This document shows, in pieces, positions 6,622-14,600 of a DNA stretch of 64,000 nucleotides. Both the position numbers and the translations under genes were made by a program. Location: the NCBI GenBank assembly GCA_947642555.1, contig CANRSX010000012.1:54751-118750 (forward strand), in the 5' to 3' direction. The notes under the pieces were generated by a model. That model saw only the letters and a list, made by a program, of their open reading frames with translations. It did no database searches and was not told where the DNA came from. Numbering within the stretch: the stretch's first letter is position 1; every line of letters begins with the position of its first letter. Origin of the DNA: an uncultured Roseburia sp. Its GTDB lineage: Bacteria; Bacillota; Clostridia; Lachnospirales; Lachnospiraceae.

Positions 6622-8324
6622 TCTTCCTCCAGAATCGCATCCCTAAGCTTCGTCATCGTCACCTTTGTCTCCGCCGTCGTCTCGCCGAGCAGACCGGCGA
6701 TCTCCTGGGCCACCATCATCTGTTTCTCGATGACCTTCTGCGCGATCTCAAGCGCGTCCACCTTAAAGTGATAGTGCTGCTCCTTTAGCTTTTCCTCCTG
6801 GGTGATATCCTGGAAACGCACCAGCACGCAGTCGATATCCTTAATATAGACGATGGTCTCCTCCATAGTCAGCGCTCCGTGCTCCATCTTCACCTTTTTA
6901 TTGTAAATCGGCTCTTTCGTGCGGAATGTCTCTTCGATATCATCGATCTCGATAAATTCAAAGATATACCGGGAGAGCGCCTCCTCTTTTCCGACGCCAA
7001 GCAGCTCCTGCCCCTTCCGGTTGCACTCGCGGATCCGGAATTCGGAATCGACCACCAGGAAAACATTCGGCGTCACATCCAGCACGACATTTGACATTGA
7101 TTCAGACTGGATCAGCGCGTACGGCATACACATGTCATTTTCCGCGCGTCCCTGATACACGGCGATCGCCTTCTCCCGGCAGGTCTGATACCCGCACGCA
7201 CCGCAGTTTAACTCATCGCTTTCGGTGTATTTTCCCGTGCCCCGCAGGATCTTCCGGATCTCCTCCTCGTCCGGCATCTTATCAAAAAGACCGCGGTCCC
7301 CGAATTCCCTGGCAAGCTCCCGACTGGCCATATCGGGAAGGCTTCTGGCCGGTTTGTGCGACGCGTCCCGCTCCATCTTCACTTTTGCGCGGACATACGA
7401 GGTATTCCAGCGCGCCGACGCCGGCCCCTTCACACAGCCCCCGTCGCAGACGTTCGCCTCGATAAAGCAGTGGGTGAGTTCCCCCCGCTTTAAGCATTCG
7501 AGCAGCTCCATGCAGTGTTCCAGGCCGTCCACATGCACCTTCTGATAAAAATCGTCCCCTTTTTCCGCCATCACGGACAGGATCACGCCTCCGCTCACCG
7601 GATAGAGACGGTTTACCTCCGGATCCGGATTGCCAAACGGCGCTTCCTCCAGAGAAGCGGGGTCGATTCCCTCCTGCTTCATCCAGAGCGCAAGCTCCTC
7701 AAACGTTAAAATCGCGTCGATCGCCCCCGCGATCCGCTCGTCTCCCTCCGCCTCCTGCTTTTTGGCAATGCACGGGCCCAGGAATACTACTTTTGTCGCA
7801 TCCCCGTACAGCTTTTTGATGTACCGCCCGTGGGCAATCATCGGCGACACCACAGGCGCCATGAGAGACGCGCATTCCGGATAATACTTTTCCACGAGAT
7901 CATTCATGGCCGGACAGCAGGTCGTGATGATATTCGGCATCTTCTTTTCATCCAGAAGCTTCTGGTATTCAGCCGTCACCAGCGCCGCCCCCTCGGCCGT
8001 CTCGCGCACCTCCGAAAATCCGAGTGAAAGCAGCGCGGAGACGATCTGCCCGGGCGTTCCCGCCTCGATCACGCCGAGATAGGACGGCGCGATCGAGATC
8101 ACGGTTTTTGCCCCGGAGGCGAGATAGCCCTTTACCCTGGAAAGATCGCTCGCAAAGGTCTTGGCATTCTGCGGGCAGACCTCAAGGCAGTGGCCACAGT
8201 GAATGCAGTGATCGTGCAGAATATGCGCCTGCTCATTTACGACCGCAATCGCCTTTACCATGCAGTGGCGCACACATTTATAACAGTGGCGGCATTTTGC
8301 ATCCTTAAAATCAATTACGTTCAC
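6618..8324 (-). CDS. hydS: Sensory [FeFe]-hydrogenase with PAS domain (group C, HydS-like)
   Basis: 568 residues. Order of domains: two [4Fe-4S] clusters at the N-terminus (Cys 11, 14, 17, 21 and 40, 43, 46, 50), the H-cluster domain with motifs TTCCPAMND, GPCIAKKQE and EANVCDGGCVKGP, an extra cysteine-rich cluster (LNCGACGYQTCREK), then a PAS domain from about residue 420. The H-cluster motifs are the sensory (group C) variants: CCP instead of CSPGW, and GGCVKGP instead of PGGCVNGGG. Such enzymes react slowly with H2 and are thought to signal H2 level. GTG 8324 is chosen as start because GGGAGGAG precedes it by six bases; the upstream ATG would overlap hydA and lacks a ribosome site. Confidence 0.88.
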   Translation of the reverse strand: MNVIDFKDAKCRHCYKCVRHCMVKAIAVVNEQAHILHDHCIHCGHCLEVCPQNAKTFASDLSRVKGYLASGAKTVISIAPSYLGVIEAGTPGQIVSALLSLGFSEVRETAEGAALVTAEYQKLLDEKKMPNIITTCCPAMNDLVEKYYPECASLMAPVVSPMIAHGRYIKKLYGDATKVVFLGPCIAKKQEAEGDERIAGAIDAILTFEELALWMKQEGIDPASLEEAPFGNPDPEVNRLYPVSGGVILSVMAEKGDDFYQKVHVDGLEHCMELLECLKRGELTHCFIEANVCDGGCVKGPASARWNTSYVRAKVKMERDASHKPARSLPDMASRELAREFGDRGLFDKMPDEEEIRKILRGTGKYTESDELNCGACGYQTCREKAIAVYQGRAENDMCMPYALIQSESMSNVVLDVTPNVFLVVDSEFRIRECNRKGQELLGVGKEEALSRYIFEFIEIDDIEETFRTKEPIYNKKVKMEHGALTMEETIVYIKDIDCVLVRFQDITQEEKLKEQHYHFKVDALEIAQKVIEKQMMVAQEIAGLLGETTAETKVTMTKLRDAILEEE

Positions 8325-8346
8325 TCTGCTCCTCCCTGTATGGCGG

Positions 8347-10095
8347 TTATATTTCATTCACGCTTCTCTCTACATACGTGGTATGCAGAAGATGATGCGC
8401 CTTCTCACTCCCCGGCTCGCCTAAAAATTCCTCATACAGCCGTCTGATCGACGGGTTCTCGTGCGATTTGCGCAGCGTCTTCGCCGCGTCGTTGTCGTAG
8501 AGGACCTTCGCGCGGATGGCACGCACATCCGTGAAATTGCGCACATTTCCGTGCACCTGCGGCTGTCCGCCTCCGTTGACGCATCCGCCCGGGCAGCACA
8601 TGATCTCCACGAAATGATACTGCGATTCGCCGGAGCGGATCCGGTCCATGATGATCTTCGCGTTCGACAGCCCGGACGCCACCGCGACATGGATGTCCAT
8701 GCCCGCGACGTGATAGGTGGCTTCCTTGATGCCCGCCGTGCCGCGCACTTCCGTAAACTCCACGCTCGCAAGCTCCTCTCCCGTGAGCGTCTCCACCGCG
8801 GTGCGGAGCGCCGCCTCCATCACGCCCCCGGTCGCCCCGAAGATCACGCCTGCGCCCGTCGATTCGCCTAACGGATCGTCAAAGCCCTCTTCCGGCAGAC
8901 TGCAAAAATCAATGCCGAGCTTTCTGATCAGCCGCGCCAGCTCCCTGGTCGTGATCGAGATATCGACATCCGGCACGCCCGCCGCGTCCTCGTCCTCCCT
9001 CGTGAGCTCGAACTTCTTCGCCGTGCAGGGCATCACGCTGACGCAGACGATGTTCTTTGGATCGATCCCCATCTTCTGCGCGTAGTAGGTCTTCGCTATC
9101 GCCCCGAACATCTGCTGCGGCGATTTACAGCTCGAGAGATGCGCGATCTGATCCGGGTAATAGTGCTCGCAGTATTTGACCCAGCCCGGCGAGCAGGAGG
9201 TCATCAGCGGGAGCACGCCCCCGTTCTTCACGCGGTCCAGAAATTCGTGCGCCTCCTCCATGATCGTTAAATCCGCGCTGAAATTCGTGTCAAACACTTT
9301 GTCAAATCCGATCCGGCGCAGCGCCGCCGCCATCTTTCCTTCCACGTCGGTGCCCATCGGGTAGCCAAACTCCTCTCCGAGCGCCGCCCGGACCGCCGGA
9401 GCCGGCTGTACGACGACATGCTTTTCCGGATCCGCGATCGCGGCAAGCACATCGTCCGTATTGTCCTTCTCATAGAGCGCGCCGGTCGGGCAGGCCGCGA
9501 TACACTGGCCGCAGGCGACGCAGCTCGTATCCCCGAGCCCCATCTCAAACGGAGAGCCGATCGCGGTCGCAAACCCGCGGTTGTTCGGGCCGATCACGCC
9601 GACGGTCTGCACCTTCTCGCAGACGGCGGAGCATCTGCGGCAGAGGATACATTTATTATTGTCGCGGATCATGTGCGGCGCGCTGGTATCCGGCTCGTAA
9701 TGATTCCTCTCACCCGCGAAATAATCCTCGTCCGCCACGCCTAATTCCTTACAGAGCTCCTGAAGCTCGCAGTTGCCGCTCCTCACGCAGGATAAGCACT
9801 TTCTCTCATGATCCGAGAGGATCAGCTCGAGCGTGCGCTTTCTCGACTCCAGAAGCTTTGGCGTATTCGTCTGCACCTCCATCCCCTCGTTCACCGGATG
9901 AACGCACGCCGCGACAAGATTTCTCGCGCCCTTTACCTCCACGACGCACATGCGGCAGGCGCCGATCTCGTTGATTTCCTTTAAAAAGCAGAGCGTGGGA
10001 ATCTTTACTCCGGCGATGCGCGCCGCCTCGAGGATGGTCGATCCCGCCGGGGCGCTGACACTGATACCATTTATTTTCAAATTCACATTTTCCAT
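8347..10095 (-). CDS. hydA: Catalytic subunit of electron-bifurcating [FeFe]-hydrogenase
   Basis: 582 residues. The N-terminal plant-type [2Fe-2S] domain (Cys cluster GACRMC region) is followed by a His/Cys3 [4Fe-4S] domain (HERKCLSCVRSGNCELQ) and two ferredoxin-like clusters (CILCRRCSAVCEK, CVACGQCIAACP). The H-cluster domain has MTSCSPGWVKYCE, MPCTAKKFE and EIMCCPGGCVNGGG. These are complete catalytic motifs, including the proton-relay cysteine in TSCSPGW. The C-terminal small-subunit region fits the monomeric M3 layout. With the NuoF- and NuoE-like subunits upstream it should form HydABC, coupling NADH plus reduced ferredoxin to H2. Gap to hydB is 11 bp. Confidence 0.95.
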   Translation of the reverse strand: MENVNLKINGISVSAPAGSTILEAARIAGVKIPTLCFLKEINEIGACRMCVVEVKGARNLVAACVHPVNEGMEVQTNTPKLLESRKRTLELILSDHERKCLSCVRSGNCELQELCKELGVADEDYFAGERNHYEPDTSAPHMIRDNNKCILCRRCSAVCEKVQTVGVIGPNNRGFATAIGSPFEMGLGDTSCVACGQCIAACPTGALYEKDNTDDVLAAIADPEKHVVVQPAPAVRAALGEEFGYPMGTDVEGKMAAALRRIGFDKVFDTNFSADLTIMEEAHEFLDRVKNGGVLPLMTSCSPGWVKYCEHYYPDQIAHLSSCKSPQQMFGAIAKTYYAQKMGIDPKNIVCVSVMPCTAKKFELTREDEDAAGVPDVDISITTRELARLIRKLGIDFCSLPEEGFDDPLGESTGAGVIFGATGGVMEAALRTAVETLTGEELASVEFTEVRGTAGIKEATYHVAGMDIHVAVASGLSNAKIIMDRIRSGESQYHFVEIMCCPGGCVNGGGQPQVHGNVRNFTDVRAIRAKVLYDNDAAKTLRKSHENPSIRRLYEEFLGEPGSEKAHHLLHTTYVERSVNEI

Positions 10096-10106
10096 CTTCG
10101 CTCTCC

Positions 10107-11945
10107 TTACTCTTTATAAATCGCGCCAAAACGGCATTTTTCCATACATGCGCCGCACTTTAGGCACTTGTCCTGATTGATCATATGCGGCTCTTTTACG
10201 CTGCCGACAATCGCGTCCGCCGGGCAGGTTCTCGCGCACAGCGTACATCCCTTACACTTGTCGGCATCGATCCGGTACTGCAGCAGATCCTTACACACGC
10301 CTGCCGGACACTTCTTGTCCACGATATGCGCGATATACTCGTCGCGGAAATACCGCAGGGTCGAGATCACAGGGTTCGGCGCGGTCTGGCCGAGCGCGCA
10401 CAGCGAATTCGCCGCGAGATGCTCACACAGCTCCTCTAACTTATCCAGATCCTCCAGTGTCGCCTGTCCCTTCGTGATCTTCTCTAAGATCTCTAACATA
10501 CGCCTGGTCCCGATCCGGCAGGGCGTACACTTGCCGCAGGATTCGTCCACCGTAAATTCCAGGAAAAACTTGGCGATATCCACCATACAGGTATCCTCGT
10601 CCATGACGATCAGTCCGCCGGAGCCCATCATGGAGCCGATCGCAATCAGGTTGTCATAGTCGATCGGGACATCTAAGTGCTCCGCGGGGATACAGCCGCC
10701 GGACGGTCCGCCGGTCTGCGCTGCCTTAAACTTCTTGCCGTTCGGGACGCCGCCTCCGATCTCCTCGACGATCTCACGGAGCGTGGTACCCATCGGCACC
10801 TCGACAAGCCCGGTATTGTTGATCTTGCCGCCAAGCGCGAAGACCTTGGTTCCCTTCGACTTCTCCGTTCCCATGGACGCGAACCATTCCGCCCCGTTTA
10901 AGATGATCTGCGGGATATTGGCATAGGTCTCTACATTATTTAAAATCGTCGGCTTCTGGAACAGCCCCTTTAACGCCGGGAACGGCGGACGGGGACGCGG
11001 CTCGCCGCGGTTTCCCTCGATCGAGGTCATCAGCGCCGTCTCCTCCCCGCAGACAAACGCGCCCGCGCCGAGGCGAAGCCCGATGTCAAACGAGAAGCCC
11101 GTCCCAAAAATATCATCGCCCAGAAGCCCCAGCTCCCTGGCCTGTCTGATCGCGATCTCTAAGCGCTGTACGGCAATCGGGTACTCCGCACGCACATAGA
11201 TGTATCCCTGTGACGCGCCGATCGCATACCCCGCAATCGCCATGGCCTCGAGCACGACATGCGGGTCGCCTTCGAGCACGGAACGATCCATGAACGCGCC
11301 CGGATCACCCTCGTCCGCATTGCAGCAGACATACTTCTGATCCGCCTCGTTGGCCGCCGCAAACCGCCATTTTAATCCGGTCGGGAAACCGGCGCCGCCC
11401 CGTCCGCGCAGCCCGCTGTCTAAGACGACCTGAATCACTTCCTCCGGCGTCATGGTGGTTAAGACCTTCCCGAGCGCCTCATAACCGCCGGTGCCGATAT
11501 ACTCCTCGATATGCTCCGGGCTGATCTCGCCGCAGTTGCGCAGCGCGACACGGTGCTGCTTTTTATAAAAATTCGTCTCCTCCAGCGGGAGAATGTGATC
11601 CGCCTTCGTCGTCTCCTCATAGAGCAGCCGTTTCACCGGAGTCCCGCCCACGAGATGCTCCCTGACGATCTCCGGAATATCGTCCTCTTTTACCATCGAA
11701 TAAAAGGTGCCCTCCGGATGCACGATCATGATCGGCCCTAAGGCGCACAGCCCGAAACACCCGGTCTTTACGATCTCCACATCCTCTTCCAGGCCGTTCG
11801 CCTGAATCTCCTCCGTAAGCCGCTTTATGATCCGCGGGCTCCCCGACGAGGTACAGCCGGTACCGCCGCAGACATGCACACGGTAGCGGCTGGTTTTCTT
11901 TTTCGCGTTTTCTCTGATTTCGCGCAGTTCTTCAAGAGATTTCAT
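10107..11945 (-). CDS. hydB: NuoF-like flavoprotein subunit of bifurcating hydrogenase
   Basis: 612 residues. It has an N-terminal thioredoxin-like [2Fe-2S] domain (about 20-110; VCGGTGCTSSG and TGCFGLCALGP), then the NADH/FMN-binding NuoF core (GRGGAGFPTGLKW, CNADEGDPGAFMDR), an SLBB domain, the N3-type cluster ESCGKCTPCRIG, and two C-terminal [4Fe-4S] clusters (CKGCTLCARTCP, CLKCGACMEKC). It is the NAD(H) site and proposed bifurcation site of the complex. ATG 11945 is used because AGGAGG lies six bases before it; the in-frame GTG at 11960 would place the ribosome site inside the coding region. Gene symbol follows the Thermotoga HydABC naming (HndC elsewhere). Confidence 0.95.
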   Translation of the reverse strand: MKSLEELREIRENAKKKTSRYRVHVCGGTGCTSSGSPRIIKRLTEEIQANGLEEDVEIVKTGCFGLCALGPIMIVHPEGTFYSMVKEDDIPEIVREHLVGGTPVKRLLYEETTKADHILPLEETNFYKKQHRVALRNCGEISPEHIEEYIGTGGYEALGKVLTTMTPEEVIQVVLDSGLRGRGGAGFPTGLKWRFAAANEADQKYVCCNADEGDPGAFMDRSVLEGDPHVVLEAMAIAGYAIGASQGYIYVRAEYPIAVQRLEIAIRQARELGLLGDDIFGTGFSFDIGLRLGAGAFVCGEETALMTSIEGNRGEPRPRPPFPALKGLFQKPTILNNVETYANIPQIILNGAEWFASMGTEKSKGTKVFALGGKINNTGLVEVPMGTTLREIVEEIGGGVPNGKKFKAAQTGGPSGGCIPAEHLDVPIDYDNLIAIGSMMGSGGLIVMDEDTCMVDIAKFFLEFTVDESCGKCTPCRIGTRRMLEILEKITKGQATLEDLDKLEELCEHLAANSLCALGQTAPNPVISTLRYFRDEYIAHIVDKKCPAGVCKDLLQYRIDADKCKGCTLCARTCPADAIVGSVKEPHMINQDKCLKCGACMEKCRFGAIYKE

Positions 11946-11956
11946 CTCATTCCTCC

Positions 11957-12451
11957 TCACTCATACTTCGCCAGTATATCGTCGATATCGTCCACTGTCA
12001 GCCGTCCGTACACCTCGTCGTTGATCATCATGACAGGCGCAAGGCCGCACGCGCCGACGCAGCGGCATGCATCCAGCGAAAATTTCCCGTCCGGCGTGCA
12101 CTCCCCGCCGACGATCCCCAGCTTCTCCATCAGCGCGTTGTAAATATCCCCGGATCCCTTCACATAACAGGCTGTCCCCAGACAGACCGAGATCCGGTAT
12201 CTTCCCTTCGGATTCAGATTAAACTGTGAGTAAAACGTCGCCACCCCGTAAATCTTCTCCATGGGGATTCCCATCTGGTCCGAGATCATCTTCTGAACCT
12301 CGATCGGAAGATATCCGTAAATCTCCTGCGCCTTCTGCAGCACCGGCATCAGCGCGCCCGGCTCGTCCTTATGCCCGGCGATCACTTCCCGTAACGCCTG
12401 CTCCTGCTCCTTTGTCCCGGAAAACGGGACAGTCTGTTTCTTTTCAGACAT
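11957..12451 (-). CDS. hydC: NuoE-like [2Fe-2S] subunit of bifurcating hydrogenase
   Basis: 164 residues, normal for NuoE/HndA. An N-terminal helical bundle is followed by a thioredoxin-like fold with the four [2Fe-2S] cysteines in CLGTACYVKG and CRCVGACGLAP. It passes electrons within the HydABC complex. First gene of the five-gene hydrogenase operon. Ribosome site GAGGAGG lies before ATG 12451. Many clostridial clusters place a histidine kinase and an HndB-type [2Fe-2S] protein between nuoE and nuoF; neither is present here. Confidence 0.93.
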   Translation of the reverse strand: MSEKKQTVPFSGTKEQEQALREVIAGHKDEPGALMPVLQKAQEIYGYLPIEVQKMISDQMGIPMEKIYGVATFYSQFNLNPKGRYRISVCLGTACYVKGSGDIYNALMEKLGIVGGECTPDGKFSLDACRCVGACGLAPVMMINDEVYGRLTVDDIDDILAKYE

Positions 12452-12581
12452 CTTAAACCTCCTCTTTCAAAAACCTGGTCACTATCTGGTTATTTTAACA
12501 TATGTTCTTGTATCCTGTATACAGAAATCTGTTGCATTTTGTCATTTTTTGCAGGAAAGTTCAGCCAGTCGGAATCGTATT

Positions 12582-12751
12582 GATGAAAATCGTGCCCGCA
12601 CGAATTTTCATCCATCGGTTTCGACTGAGGGAGCGCCCGTATATGAGCAAAAAAAGCTGCGAAGCAGCGGGAAGCACCGTGAGGTGCGTTTTGCGAATGG
12701 CGCGGGCTGAACTTTTAGAATATAACAGTTCAGCCCGTATATGAGCAAAAA
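12582..12751. repeat. Composite hairpin-rich repeat island A
   Basis: Successive dyads: GATGAAAATCGTGC (12582-12595) against GCACGAATTTTCATC (12598-12612), one bulge; GCTGC-GAA-GCAGC near 12656; GCACC-GTGA-GGTGC near 12674; GGGCTGAAC (12704-12712) against GTTCAGCCC (12728-12736). A 19-bp direct repeat GCCCGTATATGAGCAAAAA occurs at 12634-12652 and 12733-12751. Looks like a non-coding repetitive element; copy number elsewhere is unknown. Confidence 0.6.
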
Positions 12752-12763
12752 CGGAAATGCCTC

Positions 12764-12792
12764 TTGCAACTTCCATGAAATGGCGATATGAT
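12764..12792 (+). promoter_or_regulatory. Promoter of the ABC-exporter operon
   Basis: -35 TTGCAA (12764-12769), 17-bp spacer, -10 TATGAT (12787-12792). The spacer contains the dyad CCAT-GAA-ATGG (12773-12783), a possible operator. Confidence 0.6.
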
Positions 12793-12845
12793 AAATAGCG
12801 TCATCTTTTTTCCGGCAATATCCCAATACTCTCACGGAGGCAGTC

Positions 12846-14600
12846 ATGAAATCTTTTACCTTTATTCTTTCCTATGTCAGAAAACACCGGTTCGGCTACG
12901 CGGCAGGCATCTTAACGCTGTTTGTCGTGGATTTTGCCAATCTCTATATCCCGAAGCTGACCGGTACGATCACGGACGGGCTGACTGCGCGCACCATGGA
13001 CTGGGACGGGGTTGTATCCTGCCTCATCGCGATCTTCGTACTCGGCGCGCTGCTCGCGCTCGGCCGGTTTCTCTGGCGGTATTTCCTCTTCGGCGCTTCC
13101 CGCTCCATCGAGCGTGAGATCCGGGGCGATATGTTTGCCCACCTGGAGGAAATGAGCGTGGAATACTTCAATGAGCGCGGCACCGGGGATCTGATGACGC
13201 GGTTTACCAGCGATTTAAACGCGATCCGCATGGCCATCGGCCCCGCCGTCATCTGCATGTTCGACGCCTGCGTGATGACGGTCATGGTGATCGTGCAGAT
13301 GATGTATTATGTCAATATCAGCCTGACGCTTCTGGCGGTCGTCCCGATGTTTCTGATCTGCGTCGGCGAGATTTATTATGGCAAAATCATGCACAGGCGG
13401 TTTCTCGACCGGCAGGAAGCGGTGTCCGACCTGACGGATTTCGTGCAGGAGAGCTTTTCCGGCGTGCGGGTCATCAAAGCCTTTGTGCGGGAGCGCGCGG
13501 AATTTTACGCCTTTGCAAAGCAGAATAAGCGCACGATGGATCAGACGCTGCGCGTCGTAAGGCTCCAGGCTGTCATCATGCCGCTCTTAGACGTCATCAT
13601 CGGGCTCTCCATCCTGGTCACCCTCATCTACGGCGGTTATCTGGCGCTGGTCGGCGACATCACCCTCGGGCGTTTTGTGGCCTTCAATCAGTACGTCGGT
13701 ATGCTGATCTGGCCGATGATCGCCTGCGGGGACGCGATCAATATGTTTTCCCAGGGCGCCGCGTCGATCCGCAGGATCAGGGAAATCCTCGATGAAAAGC
13801 CGGAAATCCGCGACACGGACGACGTGAAGGAGGTTTCCGACATCCGCGGCGAGATCACCTTCTCGCACCTGACCTTCCTCCACCGCGGCCACAGCGAGCC
13901 GACGTTAAAGGATATCAGCCTGCATGTGCCCGCGGGGACGACGCTGGCCATCATCGGGCGCACCGGGAACGGCAAATCGACCCTCGTAAACCTGCTGCTG
14001 CACCTGTATAATACGAAACCGGGCATGCTTTTCATCGACGGGAAGGATATCAACACCATCCCCTTAAAGACGCTGCGGGAGCATATCGCGTATGTCCCCC
14101 AGGATAATTTTCTCTTCTCGGACACGTTAAAATCCAACATCGCGTTCGGGACGGAGGGCGAGGATATGGATGCGATCATCCGGGCCACGCGGGCGGCCTG
14201 CATTCACGAGAGCATCGTCTCCTTTCCGGACGGATACGAGACAATCGTAGGCGAACGTGGCGTCACGCTCTCCGGAGGTCAGAAGCAGCGCAGCTCCATC
14301 GCGCGCGCACTGATCCGCAACGCGCCGATCCTGATCTTAGACGACGCGCTCTCCGCGGTGGATACGGACACAGAGGAGCACATTTTAAAAAACCTGAAGA
14401 AAAACCGCGCCGGGAAGACCACGATCCTGATCGCGCACCGGATCTCCACGATCCAGAATGCCGACGTGATCCTGGTGCTCGAGGACGGCGAAGCCAGAGA
14501 GATCGGAAATCACGAATCGCTGATGAAAACCGGCGGAATCTACCGGGATATGTTTGAGAAACAGCAGCTGGAAGCAAAAAGGGAGGGGCTCTCATCATGA
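12846..14600 (+). CDS. ABC exporter half-transporter with degenerate catalytic site
   Basis: 584 residues: a six-helix exporter transmembrane domain (about 1-310) fused to a nucleotide-binding domain. Walker A GRTGNGKST is near residue 371, signature LSGGQKQR near 474, and Walker B ILILDDALSAVD near 495. The residue after the Walker B aspartate is Asp, not the catalytic Glu, which marks the non-hydrolysing site of heterodimeric exporters of the TM287/288 or BmrCD kind. Ribosome site GGAGG lies five bases before ATG. The stop overlaps the partner start (ATGA). Cargo is not evident; such pairs usually export lipids or drugs. Confidence 0.92.
   Translation: MKSFTFILSYVRKHRFGYAAGILTLFVVDFANLYIPKLTGTITDGLTARTMDWDGVVSCLIAIFVLGALLALGRFLWRYFLFGASRSIEREIRGDMFAHLEEMSVEYFNERGTGDLMTRFTSDLNAIRMAIGPAVICMFDACVMTVMVIVQMMYYVNISLTLLAVVPMFLICVGEIYYGKIMHRRFLDRQEAVSDLTDFVQESFSGVRVIKAFVRERAEFYAFAKQNKRTMDQTLRVVRLQAVIMPLLDVIIGLSILVTLIYGGYLALVGDITLGRFVAFNQYVGMLIWPMIACGDAINMFSQGAASIRRIREILDEKPEIRDTDDVKEVSDIRGEITFSHLTFLHRGHSEPTLKDISLHVPAGTTLAIIGRTGNGKSTLVNLLLHLYNTKPGMLFIDGKDINTIPLKTLREHIAYVPQDNFLFSDTLKSNIAFGTEGEDMDAIIRATRAACIHESIVSFPDGYETIVGERGVTLSGGQKQRSSIARALIRNAPILILDDALSAVDTDTEEHILKNLKKNRAGKTTILIAHRISTIQNADVILVLEDGEAREIGNHESLMKTGGIYRDMFEKQQLEAKREGLSS

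Larger units (their letters stand above)
12452..12845. other. 394-bp intergenic region between divergent hydrogenase and ABC-exporter operons
   Basis: Contains no convincing gene. It holds the hydrogenase operon leader (about 12452-12540; a possible -10 TAAAAT on the minus strand), a compound inverted-repeat island (12582-12751) and the ABC-exporter promoter (12764-12792). Confidence 0.7.

Noticed and set aside
12480..12500. Possible Rex redox-repressor site before the hydrogenase operon
   Set aside because: GTTA-TTT-TAAC is present, but spacing and flanks do not match the TTGTTAA-N-TTAACAA consensus.
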